A DNA stretch of 64,000 bases from Cytidiella melzeri (Eukaryota > Basidiomycota > Agaricomycetes > Polyporales > Irpicaceae), in NCBI GenBank assembly GCA_022592445.1, contig JABYQR010000099.1, positions 61,408 through 125,407 of the forward strand, given 5' to 3'. The number at the start of each line of letters is the position of its first letter. The stretch's first letter is position 1. The notes beneath the pieces are model-generated. The model was not told the origin of the DNA. It did no database searches and saw only the letters and a list, made by a program, of their open reading frames with translations. Made by a program: the position numbers and the translations under genes. Below, in pieces: positions 54,342 to 64,000 of the stretch.

Positions 54342-55058
54342 CACGCCGCCAAATCCTGTACCGGACACCACAGAGACCGCAAAATATGGCGCCAAGTCGG
54401 ACACACTGTCGCGACATCAGTTTACGCGTAGACTGGGGTTTGCTACAAAGGTGAATCTTGATGTCCAGGGATGTGACAGAATAATTACTCATCCGGCGTT
54501 CGGTAGGCTGGGTTCTGGATATACGCCGCCTGCGAGTCCGCCGTGATCCTCGCAAACACATTCCCGTCCGAGACGTCTTCCAGTGTGTTTTTGTGGCTTG
54601 TCCGTCCAGGCAGCTCCCCGTCTGCAGTGCGGGTGACCCCGACGTGGCTGGTCGGATGTGCGTGCATGTGTATAGGGCCAATAATCCGCTCAGTTGCCAT
54701 ACGTGAGCTGGGAAAGTTCTTTACGTGGGAGCTGTCCATTAAAAAAGGCCAACACCTCATCACAACGGGTCCTTACTCGTTCGTCCGACATCCCGCCTAC
54801 TTGGGCAACGTTTTCATGCTCGCCGGAACGTTTGTGGCCCACATCGGTCCAGGTAGTTGGTACAGAGAGGGAGGCTGGCTGAACACGGTTGGAGGCAAGG
54901 TAGTCGCGGCATTGTGGCTTGCAAACGCGTTGTTTGTGCCGGTAATGCTGTTACTTTGCGTACAAAAGGAGGATGAGACTCTGAGGGAGCATTATCCTGA
55001 AGAGTGGGATGCTTGGGCGAAGAACACACCGTACAAGGTTATACCTTATTTGTACTAG
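54342..55058 (+). pseudogene. ICMT-like protein methyltransferase gene, N-terminus missing
   Basis: An exon-like piece from 54342 reads YTPPNPVPDTTETAKYGAKS. It continues to a GTGAAT donor at about 54452, and after a ~55-nt intron the main exon (54507-55058) runs GFWIYAACESAVILANTF to the stop. It holds the family's conserved GPYSFVRHPAYLGN motif, several hydrophobic segments (for example VVAALWLANALFVPVMLLL) and a C-terminal EDETLREHYPEEWDAW. ICMT enzymes sit in the endoplasmic reticulum and methylate the prenylated cysteine of CaaX proteins such as Ras and fungal pheromones. Family members are usually about 200-290 residues. Here the first membrane segments and a start codon are not found, so it is probably a fragment. 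Confidence 0.75.
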
Positions 55059-55544
55059 TGGACGAATTGCATGCTGGTCGCTTGCTGTGTCTGCCATGTA
55101 ATCCTCTCTGTCTTTGTTACTGATCCCTGTTGTTGTCTTACCGTCCACGCCACCTACCCACATCCCGCATCTCGTCACTTGTGCCTCTTCTGTTTTGATT
55201 TTATTTCTCGCTTGCTCATTGTTTGTAGAAAACCTTAGCTGAGGTTGTACGAGCTATAATATCCCTCTCCTGTCTCTCTCTCGTCAAACAAACTCTTTTG
55301 TTTTTTTCACGGATTAAACCCACTCACCGACGCTTTTTTCTTTATGTCCTTGCGCTCCCTGGATTTATTGTTTGTTTTATGTATGCATCTGGTGTTGTAG
55401 CATCAGCGGTAGAGCGGATTTGACCGTCTCGTGCATAACTTGTTAATGCACATCCCACAGATTCACCACCTCCAGGCAAAATTGTCTCTTTGACTTCAGA
55501 CACGTTTGACATGTTATACCCACAATATATACCTATCTCTCACC
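55059..55544. other. Spacer between ICMT-like fragment and Helitron helicase
   Basis: T-rich DNA without recognisable genes. The upstream part of the helicase, including its P-loop, is not present here. Confidence 0.5.
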
Positions 55545-58073
55545 TGTCACGCATACTACTACATTTTTATGGATGAAATATCAATGATTGATTGTTTAAA
55601 CTTATACAATATTAGCAGACAAATGTGTATAGCCTTGGACAATGAGACTGAACCATTTGGAGGGAAACATGTCATCTTTGCGGGAGACTTTGCACAGCTT
55701 CCCCCAGTCTCAACAGGAAACGCCCTCTATTCAAGTACTGTTCAGTCTGTTATCCTACAACACAGTCTCATAAGGATCAGCAAGCTGCTTTAGGTAAAGC
55801 AATATGGCATCAGTTTGCCACTGCAGTCATCTTACGCACCAACATGAGACAAAATTCACAGACAGATAAAGATGCAAAATTCCGCACTTTGCTAGAAAAC
55901 TTAAGGTACAAGTCTTGTACCAATGAAGATATTACTTTTCTGCAAATTAGAACAGCTGGTATTTCAAAAAATTGACCAAAGTGGTCAAATACTGTGTTCC
56001 GTAATGTGTCAACTATAACATCTTACAATGCAAGTAGAGATAAATTCAATGACAGAGGCACAGAACGATTCTCGCAAGAGGCCCATCAAACTCTGAGTTA
56101 TTTTTACTCTGTAGATTGTTATAGTTCCAACAATGATGAGACAAAGCTTTTGACAAAGATCCGTAAAACAAAATCAGATCCATCACGGAATACTGACCGC
56201 CTTCGTCCACATGATCAAGCTGTGTTTTGGTCATTGCCTCCAAGCAATACTGGAAACCATCCTGGCAAATTAGGTATTTGTATAGGAATGCCTATTATGA
56301 TTAAGAAGAACAAAGCAACAGAGTGTGGTGTGACTAATGGAGCAGAAGGTGTTGTAGTTGGGTGGAAATCTCAGCCTATAAATGCAAATCACAGCACATT
56401 AGATGTGTTGTTTGTAAAGCTAACTTCACCACCAATACCAATCAAACTAGATGGATTGGAACCTGATGTGGTGCCTGTCACAGCAGAACCTATAAACGTG
56501 ATTTGTAAGCTTCCTGATGGCGTGCGAAGAACGATAAACCGCGTACAAGTGCCAGTAATAGTAAATTTTGGCATGACGGACTATGCATCCCAAGGTCGGA
56601 CAAGGAAGTACAATGTTGTTGACATACACAATTGTCGCAGTCACCAGTGTATATATACTTGCTTATCAAGAGGTTCAACATATCAGGGTACTCTTATTGC
56701 TCAAGATTTCTCAGATAAACACATGACTGGGGGATTGTCTGGATATTTGAGACAGGAGTTCCGAGAGTTAGAATTGCTAGATGAGATTACAAGATTGCGT
56801 TTCGAAAAGAAATCACCCAAGGGTGTAGGCGGTACCACACGGAACCATCTAATATCATCATATAGATATGCAAGAGGAAGTGACTATGTTCCTAGAACAA
56901 TGCCTAGTCCATTACAATGGGATTCAATCAACACGTATGATATCGATGATCCATTCCAAGAAGCAGAATGGCAAGTACTTGACAAAAAGAAAAGACTGAC
57001 AAAACAATCTACATCTAAACCTGAATCCAGCAAGAAAAACCCGTTGGGAGTCAATACTGATGCCAAACAATATATTCCTGCTCAGGGTACTGTACAGATC
57101 AATCAACTGAGTAGGCTACAAGGTGTCCGTATTCATAACAAGCGTAGACAGGAAGTAACTGAACATCAGGAAAGTTCCACCTGGCCATGTAAACGGCAGA
57201 AAACAATTATCAATGACCGTATACCTGTACTCAATGGCCCTATGGGTTTTGTATGGAATGGTCAAACATATAGCTGTGCATTTGATAGTCTGTTCACTAT
57301 TATATTGAGCATTATGAGGTATACACCAGAAGAATGGTGTAAATTAACATCAACAACAAATGAATATTTGAAACTATTTTGTGACATGTTTGAAGGTGTA
57401 GATCTTGACTCAGATGATATAGATAAAACTCGAGACCGTATACAGCTTGCATTTCATTGTAAAGATCCAAGTGTGTTCTCAATCAGTACAACAGGCAATG
57501 ATGTTAGAGAATTATGCGAATTTCTACTAAAAGCTGATGTTATCCATATTGTCAAAACTGTGTACTGTGTTGTATGTCAAAACGAAAAATTTTCTAGCTT
57601 ATTTTCCAACTATCTAATGTGGCAATGTACAAAGTCTGCATGGAGAAATAAAGCAAAATGAGCAGGAACGTGTAATGCTCAAAGTTCGTCTGCATGGATG
57701 ACAGCTCTATTGAGAACAAAGTCTAGAAGAAAATGCAGTGACTGTCACAGCGTAATGGAGAATATGTACAAATTTGGTCATGCACCACCCTTCATTGCAA
57801 TGTGTATAGAGGAAGATCTGGTTGTCAGGTTCCAACATGTCATTAACGTTAGTGGATACAATTAGAAACTGCGTGGCATCATTTACTATGGGAATAATCA
57901 CTATACATCTCGTATAGTCAGTGACAACGGAGATCTGTGGTTCCACGATGGTATAAGTACAGGTAGACATACAGAATATGATGGAAACATGAATGGTGTA
58001 AACTGCAACATGTTGGCAACAGCAAGACACGGTCAGACCAGTACTGTAGCAATTTATACATGTTGTGATGTTT
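55545..58073 (+). pseudogene. Helitron-type Pif1 helicase with C-terminal peptidase-like domain (truncated)
   Basis: The frame enters at FMDEISMIDCLNLY (Walker B) followed by GDFAQLPPVSTGNALY. It continues after a frameshift near 55755 with LGKAIWHQFATAVILRTNMRQ, an in-frame TGA near 55972, and the C-terminal helicase motifs: HPGKLGICIGMPIMIKKN, TNGAEGVVVGW, TDYASQGRTRKYNVVDIHNC and YTCLSRGSTYQGTLI. A linker leads to a second domain with WNGQTYSCAFDSLFTIIL, where Cys follows a GQ-type loop, and later NNHYTSRIVSDNGDLWFHDG, where His fits a C19/ubiquitin-peptidase-like active site. Stops at about 57659 and 57865 break this domain. The Rep endonuclease and Walker A parts are missing. The Helitron 3' end lies 170 bp downstream. 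Confidence 0.85.
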
Positions 58074-58242
58074 AAGATACCTGCGCAATGATGACATCTA
58101 ATTTATTGACATCTATGATATTGTGAGACATGTAAAACCTGCGTGATATTGAATTCTGATTTATTAATATATATGATATTGTGAGAAATTTATCAAGTCT
58201 TCAGGAATTGTACTTGCCGCTTGCCGGCCCTGCTAACGCTAG
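58074..58242 (+). mobile_element. Helitron 3' terminus downstream of the helicase
   Basis: It contains atattgtgagaaatttatcaag and ends with the stem GCCG-loop-CGGC, a 10-base spacer and CTAG at 58239-58242, followed by T. Because it directly follows the helicase relic, it ties the whole CTAG-ending family to a helicase-bearing parent. Confidence 0.75.
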
Positions 58243-58429
58243 TTTCTCTATAGTGGATTGGTTGCCTGTCACAATAGTAAGCATGCGGTTTACTTCATCC
58301 TTCTTCAAGCGAAGCTGGTTGAGCAGCAGGTCATTGATAAACTTGCGGTTCCCCTCTGTAGACCCTTCATTGTGTTCTGAAGCAGCCATTGGGAATGCCT
58401 GGGTAAGCCAACCTTTTCGCATACAATTA

Positions 58430-59896
58430 CAATTCCTGAATAATGAAGAAGAATTGTTCCAGTGTGCTTCAGCACACTGATGCCTTTTCAGATGTGACCT
58501 TTTTGTCCCCAAAGTGTGGGAATCTGCTGGCAGAATACAGAAAGTAACAGTGTCAATAACAAAACAATGAATACAGCTGATGGCATCACACTGGCCTTGT
58601 TATCAGCCCTTTATAACTTTGTATCAGATCGCTTTTGCGATCAAAATGCAGTTTTTGATTTTTATGCAGTTTTTGATTTTTACAGACTGCACATGGGTAC
58701 AAATCTGTGCATGTTATACACCATTGGATAGCCCTATCTTGCGGCAACATCTTGATACAAACAGCCTGTCAATTGAGGTGGAATTGAGCAAGTTATGGCC
58801 AGTCTACTGAAAAAGGTCACTCAGACTCAGATTCAAACTGCACTCTTGCTATGATGTCAAATTCTGGTCAGGTACATGTGCAGCAGTCTACAGACATTGC
58901 TTGCTCTCTGAACAAGGAATACAATTAGAAGACATGCCACACACAGTATTGGCTCTAAGCAAGAGTTACCAGTACTTTGGAAGCTAACTACCAAACACAA
59001 TCCCTACATTCTTGAACAATGTAAATTTGTGGCTGAAGTAGTAGTAAGTACTGTATCTGATTGTTCCACAAAGTTTCACAACTGTTAGTTGCTCTCTAAG
59101 CAGGAGTCAAAATCAGAACATAGCCTGTGGCAGTTCTGACAGCGCTGAGGCAGTCCAGACATCAACAGGCTGTGGTTGCATCACCATAGAGCACTGCCTT
59201 TGATTCTTCCATACAGTTTCACAACCACCAGTTGCTCTATAAGCAGGAGTTACGATCAGAACATAGCCTGTGGCAGCTCTGATGGGGGTGAGCCAATGCA
59301 AACATCAGCTAGACATGGTTTCATTAGCAGCCAGCGCTGCATTCAATTGGTCCACAAAATTTCACAACCGTTAGTTGCTCTATAAGGAGGAGTTACAATC
59401 AGAGCACAGCTTGTGGCAGTTCTAGTGTGGCTGAGGCAGTTCAGACATCAACAGGACACGGTTGGATCACCACAGAGCACTGCCTTTGATTCTTTCACAC
59501 AGTTTCACAACCACTAGTGGCTGTATAAGCAGGAGTTACAATCAGAACACAGCCTGTGGCAGTTTCAATGGAGATGAGGCAGTTCATACCTCAACAGGAT
59601 ATCAAGCCCTTAATTTCTTAAGCAAGCAATTTTCTGTCATCAGCAGTGAACACTGCACAAGATTCATGATAAGATATATGAAGCCCCTTGCCACCATTGG
59701 TGACTACCCTCATCAATGTATGGCTTGTTTTCCTGAAACCAAACTTATCATTTGTAGTACAGTCACTTTATCCCAGATCAAGTTGCCTATCAACAGTGTC
59801 ACCAATAGAAAATGCCTGTAATACAGTCAATATTCATGACCGGATGGCTTGGCAAGGTCCTTACCAGGAACAGAGTTGTTTACTCAGGTTCCCTTT
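58430..59896 (+). mobile_element. Non-autonomous Helitron-like copy with minisatellite, cut by element B
   Basis: It starts with ttacaattcctgaataatg at 58430. It carries the shared relic, an 18-bp tandem duplication (cagtttttgatttttatg) near 58650-58683, and minisatellite units from 59040 to about 59600. It then runs through the common interior to gttcccttt, where the LTR of element B begins. Confidence 0.65.
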
Positions 59897-60546
59897 TGTC
59901 ATGGATGGCCTGACTAGCCCTTAATTTTCGCAATTTACCTCTTGTTTTTATCTGTAAAACTCTGGGCTGCAGCTCAGTTGCAACCTTCTCTGCATAAAAC
60001 TCCCTTTTCACGTCTATTAAGCGCCCGTATCACGTGGCTTAGACGCTCCACACGGTCACATTACTTGCTACTACGTCACACTGGCATGTGACTTAGCTTA
60101 AGTAAGACCACATGGCTACAACCACATGGCTCAGCCCATAGCTAGGGTTTGACGTCATAGATACCGTCCACATGGACTCCTTTTGTTCTTTCCTTATTGT
60201 TCTCTGTATGGAAGGATGTTCTCACAGGTGTGGGAACGGAATACAATAGTTGGTCTCCTTTTAGATAGATTCTCTCACGAGTAGAGTTCTTGGCAAGGTC
60301 TAGACAATAGCTATTGTTCTCCTTTAGGTAGTTCTTTTGTTCTTCGTTCACACGGCTTCTTGCAAAGCCTGCCCTCAAAATGGTCTGTGCGCAGGTCCCT
60401 GAAGTCTATATAAGCAGCTGCATGTACGCTCCTAGCCCCCATCTCGACCTCTTGGTCTTTACTGGGCTAGGTAAGCAAACCCCTCTTGTACTACATAGCG
60501 GGTAGTATCAAACTAACTTGGTCTTTACTGGGCTAGCAACTTGAAC
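59897..60546 (+). repeat. 5' LTR of element B (right end approximate)
   Basis: It starts TGTCATGGATGGCC directly after interrupted Helitron-like sequence. A TATA box, tctatataagcag, lies near 60409. A direct repeat ttggtctttactgggctag occurs near 60452 and 60520. The end is taken at cttgaaca before a possible primer site (tggtgaaagc at about 60560); it could be a few bases off. Confidence 0.6.
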
Positions 60547-60572
60547 AAAGTCTGATAGCTGGTGAAAGCATT

Positions 60573-61526
60573 GTGCTCTACGCCTGCCACCACCTCCTCG
60601 TTGTTTTCCACTTCGTGTCCCTGTTTGTCACGTCGAGCCCCGTCTCCGTGTCATCAGGTCGAGATCGTTGTGAAACCCTGGGTTCCCTCATTCCCACCAA
60701 AAAAAAATATTTTTTGTTTGACAAGTACGTCTCCGGTCTTCTCATACCGTTGAGCTACACTTACGTCATCCGTTTCTACCCCCCTGCGCGTTGTTTGGTG
60801 CCTAAAGACACGCGCCCCCGTTTCTCCAAGACCCTCCCTACCACTGAGCCTCAGCTCAAGGGGAGTCTTCCACCATCTTTCCTTGACGCTCTCGCTGAAA
60901 AGCGTAAGAGCGGTCAACCTCATTGTTGGTCTGACAAAGACCTGGTCACTGTCGCAAAGTACGTGTCCAAGAAGCCGCCTGTCAAAGGCATCACCCTCAC
61001 CGTCCCCTCTTACGAGGAAAACCGACAACTTTGCGCCTCCGCACGAGCATACAGAGAACGAGCAGCTGAGGAGCGTGACCGCACCTTAGCTGAGCAACAG
61101 ACTCACAAGCCGACTCTCGCTGAGTGGCTAGCCAAGCTTCCCCCGCTCACTCCCGCTCCCGCTGCACCCAAACCGGTATTGATAGACTTCAAGAAGCTAT
61201 CACCGGTTGACCTCGTCGGCATCTTTAGGCCGAAACTCACAGCGGTTTGCACCCGCCTACAAGCTCTCACAGAGCTACAAAAACTTCTCAACTGCGCAGA
61301 CCCCGACCATCATCGTGCGCTACTCCACCTTGTCAACAAGGTCAATCGTTTCCTCAACCGACTTGACGAGCTCGCACCCGTCACAGCCAACCGCGAGTGG
61401 CAACTCCTAGACTGGGGTTGCAAAGCAATTGGGAAAGTTTTGTTTAAGCAGCTTCGCAAGAACTATAGCAAAGTTCTTGCGCAACTTAACGTAGTTAATA
61501 ACGATAGCTACTTCGAGTGGATCTAG
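60573..61526 (+). CDS. Unknown first open frame of element B
   Basis: An open frame upstream of gag. Recognisable coding begins about residue 60 (VIRFYPPARCLVPKDTRPRF) and continues LPPSFLDALAEKRKSGQPHC, an Ala/Arg/Glu-rich helix and a C-terminal helical part (DPDHHRALLHLVNKVNRFLN). No ATG start is certain; the frame as given opens on GTG. It may be an extra protein of the element or a displaced N-terminal part of gag. No domain is recognised. Confidence 0.5.
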   Translation: MLYACHHLLVVFHFVSLFVTSSPVSVSSGRDRCETLGSLIPTKKKYFLFDKYVSGLLIPLSYTYVIRFYPPARCLVPKDTRPRFSKTLPTTEPQLKGSLPPSFLDALAEKRKSGQPHCWSDKDLVTVAKYVSKKPPVKGITLTVPSYEENRQLCASARAYRERAAEERDRTLAEQQTHKPTLAEWLAKLPPLTPAPAAPKPVLIDFKKLSPVDLVGIFRPKLTAVCTRLQALTELQKLLNCADPDHHRALLHLVNKVNRFLNRLDELAPVTANREWQLLDWGCKAIGKVLFKQLRKNYSKVLAQLNVVNNDSYFEWI

Positions 61527-61866
61527 ACAGTCCACAGTTTTGCCCACCACGTCTTCAGAAAGCCTGATTTGTGATAATTGTATCCATTTCTTTGATCCTG
61601 TTGCGGTCACAGACGATCACTTCCGAGCCAACGAAGGATCATTCTACAAGTGTGAAGATCAACCGTGCCCTAATTGATTAAATCAGTTAGACCCAACTGA
61701 AGCCATCAAACACGAGTATTACACAGAAACCTACCAACCGCCCTCTGAAGAAAATTGTTGTCTGATCACGAAAGAAGACCTGGATCCGAACCAGCCCACC
61801 GCCACCGCTGCACCTGCTGCACCTGCTGCCCCTGCTGCCAACCTGAGCCAGTAAGACGTCCTAAAT
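61527..61866. other. Spacer of element B with decayed coding
   Basis: A frame reading ICDNCIHFFDPVAVTDDHF, then YKCEDQPCPN, has two cysteine pairs and is broken by TGA/TAA near 61675. It ends with an Ala/Pro repeat (AAPAAPAAPAA) before gag. It may be part of the preceding protein. Confidence 0.35.
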
Positions 61867-63036
61867 ATGTTGGGCGTCCTGACACAATGGATGGTTGACC
61901 TCACCAATCAGGTGGCTGCCTTGGCAGCTGTTCAAACACCAGCCATCGCCGCGGCCACGCATACGTCCTGAGAACGGAGTATTGTCGAGAAGCCAGTCTC
62001 TTTCAAGGGAAAGACGTCATCAGAAGCAAGGCTTTTCCGGCATGCTTTCATCATCTGGGCCCAGAACCAGGGCAAAGCGTTCTTTCAACAGGACGCGCAA
62101 GGCCAGGTCCGGGTGGACAACAATGGTGCAAGGATCTTCAATCCGCACAAACTCATCACCAGCGCCCTGTCGTTCATGCAGGACGACGCTGCTGACTGGG
62201 CTCGCCCTCATATTGAGGAGCTGGCCAGTAGCAAACCAGCTTTTGGCAACAGCTGGGATACGTTTATCGAGGCTTTCAAAGCCAAGTTTGAGCCTATGGA
62301 CGTGGTCATGGAGGCCAAGACTAAGGTTACCGGCATGAAGCAGGGTAACAAGACGTTTGCCGCCCACATCTCAGAGTTTGAGACCTGGGCCCCTCGCACT
62401 GGCTGGAGCCAGCAGGATCTTTTTGACCGTCTCAAGTCAAGCTTGAGTACGGAATACCTTCAGCGCGTCTCATACTTCCAGACCCGCGCCACAACCTACG
62501 ATGCACTAAAGGACCAGTGCAAGGCAGTAGACGCTCAGCTAGTGGATCTATGCAACAGTACTGGGAAGGTCATGGTAGACAGTTCCTCAGGACATGGCAA
62601 GTCCCACCAGCAAGCGTTCCGTGATCCCAATGCAATGGAGATCGACGCATCCCGTTTCTCCGCCTCGTTTGACTCGCTCTTTGCGGGTCTGGGCAAACAG
62701 GAGATCTTCCAGAAATGGAAGAAGGAGATGAGCAAGCGCTGCTCGGTTTGTGGATCTGAGAGTCACAAGAAGAGGGACTTAAAGCACCCAGATGACCCGG
62801 TCTGCAACCACTGCGGTGGTACCGGTCACTGGGGGGCAGTTTGCCTGAAACGGCTCCAAGGCATCCCTAAGGGACAAAAAGTTGCTGCTACCTCGTCGAC
62901 ATCGTCGACTACTACTGCAGCCAAGCAAGACGCGTCCAACAACAAGGATGCTAAGATTGCTGCGCTCAAGGACATGCTGGACATCCAGAAGAAGCAAATG
63001 GATGAAATGGCTGCCAAAATCAACGCGGTTTTTTGA
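61867..63036 (+). pseudogene. gag: Gag of element B
   Basis: An ATG at 61867 (MLGVLTQWMVDLTNQVAAL) leads, past an in-frame TGA near 61969, into a capsid-like region: ARLFRHAFIIWAQNQGKAFF, DWARPHIEEL and FKAKFEPMD, then KTFAAHISEFETWAP. Two cysteine clusters follow, CSVCGSESHKKRD (incomplete knuckle) and CNHCGGTGHWGAVC (full CCHC). A C-terminal helix ends at 63036. Capsid plus zinc knuckle is the normal Gypsy gag layout. Confidence 0.85.
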
Positions 63037-63224
63037 AGCAGACTTGTGACACAGCCGCAGCTGCGAGTCCCCCTGATACCCTGTCCTTGTCTCCTTTGTC
63101 GTCTACCTCGTCTTCTGCCTCGTGTACCATAGCAACTCCGTGCCCGTCATCTACTGTCTCTGCATGTACTATAACGTCTCTAGACCGGTTATTGTCCATT
63201 TCCGAATACATGTACTAGTAAAAG

Positions 63225-64000
63225 GTCTGAATAGAAGCATTCGCATTCCTGCCATGATCGATTCAGGAGCTACAGCTTTATTCATCAGTCATCAGTTCGT
63301 CAAAAAGCATAAGATTATTCAGCACCCACTCGAAAGGGTTATCTCATTGCACAATATCGACGGAACTAAGAATAAAGCTGGCGGATTAACGCATTTTGTT
63401 CGCCTTACACTCACGGTTGGAGACCACACAGAAAAGGCAGAGTTTCTTGTCACGGACTTAGGTCCAGAAGACGTCATTCTTGGGCTACCATGGCTCAAGC
63501 GGGTAAACCCTACCGTCAACTGGGAAAAAAGAGAAATGACAATTCCAAGCGGCTCGGAAGAATCTCCTGACGAACCTTTCCAGAAGGTTGACGGTAATCG
63601 CAAAGAACGTAGGCAGTGGGTCAAAGCCAGATTTATCCAAGACACCATTGACAAAGTTTGGTGTATGGCCAGCTTCACCTACTCTACCAAGCTCGCTGCC
63701 GAAGCAAACAAAGCTAAAGCTCAGCACTCCCTCAAAGACATTGTTCCATCAGAGTACCACAGACACGCTAAAGTCTTCTCTGAGGAAGAGTCTAATCGGC
63801 TACCCCAGCATCAGCCCTGGGACCATTCGATTGATCTCAAACCAGACACTCCTGAGACGATCAAATCGAAAGTTTATCCTATGCCCCTGAACGAACAAGC
63901 CGAGCTTGACAAATTCATTCAGGAGAACCTGTCAAAAGGTTACATCACGCCTTCTAAGTCTCCGATGGCTTCTCCAGTCTTCTTCATCAAAAAGAAGGAT
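63225..64000 (+). pseudogene. pol: Pol of element B: protease and start of reverse transcriptase (partial)
   Basis: The protease has MIDSGATALFISHQFVKKH with the catalytic DSGA and VILGLPWLKRVNPTVNW. The segment before reverse transcriptase reads FSEEESNRLPQHQPWDHSID, and reverse transcriptase begins with VYPMPLNEQAELDKFIQENL and MASPVFFIKKKD at the window edge. Most of it is beyond 64000, so integrity cannot be judged. The 190 bp between gag and protease (63037-63224) are Ser/Thr rich and may be part of either frame. Confidence 0.85.

Larger units (their letters stand above)
59897..64000 (+). mobile_element. Ty3/Gypsy element B, 5' half (runs off the window)
   Basis: LTR, an unknown first frame, gag with two zinc-knuckle-like motifs, protease and the start of reverse transcriptase lie in the expected order. 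It is a different family from A and E1/E2 by LTR and by gag. Several stops suggest decay, and the 3' half is outside the window. Confidence 0.85.

Overview
The window looks like a transposon-rich, gene-poor stretch of a filamentous basidiomycete genome, most likely an Agaricomycete. The evidence is the short 41-60 nt GT-AG introns, chromodomain-bearing Ty3/Gypsy elements, a Tnp2 (transposase_21)/DUF4218 transposase gene, Helitron-type Pif1 helicase remains, a JmjC-like gene and lineage-typical unknown proteins. No rRNA gene, convincing tRNA gene or CRISPR array was seen. Almost every gene is broken.

Layout. 1-2.1 kb: a JmjC-like gene cut by a solo LTR with a perfect 5-bp target duplication. 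2.1-3.4 kb: end of a Helitron-like element. 3.4-8.4 kb: 3' half of a chromodomain Gypsy element (A), itself carrying a 1.8-kb low-complexity insertion. 8.4-14.66 kb: nested non-autonomous Helitron-like copies with a ~135-bp minisatellite, one holding a 576-bp foldback element. 14.67-22.33 kb: a full-length Gypsy element (E1) with gag, a damaged pol and an antisense gene for a Zn2Cys6-like protein. 22.33-24.83 kb: the 3' end of a Tnp2 gene and a convergent companion gene. 24.9-25.2 kb: a tRNA-like SINE candidate and three similar hairpins. 25.4-29.96 kb: more Helitron and minisatellite DNA. 29.97-35.87 kb: a second, inverted, internally deleted copy of the same Gypsy element (E2). 35.87-38.8 kb: the 5' part of the Tnp2 gene. 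39.2-47.4 kb: two convergent unknown genes between copies of a 24-bp inverted motif, then a palindromic element. 48-52 kb: mostly non-coding. 52.7-55.06 kb: fragments of a G-protein alpha gene, an unknown gene and an ICMT-like methyltransferase. 55.5-58.24 kb: a Helitron helicase fused to a peptidase-like domain, ending in a Helitron 3' terminus. 58.4-59.9 kb: minisatellite-bearing debris. 59.9-64 kb: the 5' half of a third Gypsy element (B), running off the window.

The most striking structure is the E1/E2 pair. Each copy has a different 5-bp duplication at its two ends (GGTGA and GAGCA), and the two copies carry them in swapped, inverted arrangement. Flipping the 22.3-30.0 kb interval restores both a continuous Tnp2 reading frame and a continuous Helitron copy. 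The 5' LTRs of the two copies resemble each other more than the 3' LTR of the same copy, so one already integrated, aged element seems to have been duplicated together with the inversion. All calls come from reading the sequence without database searches.
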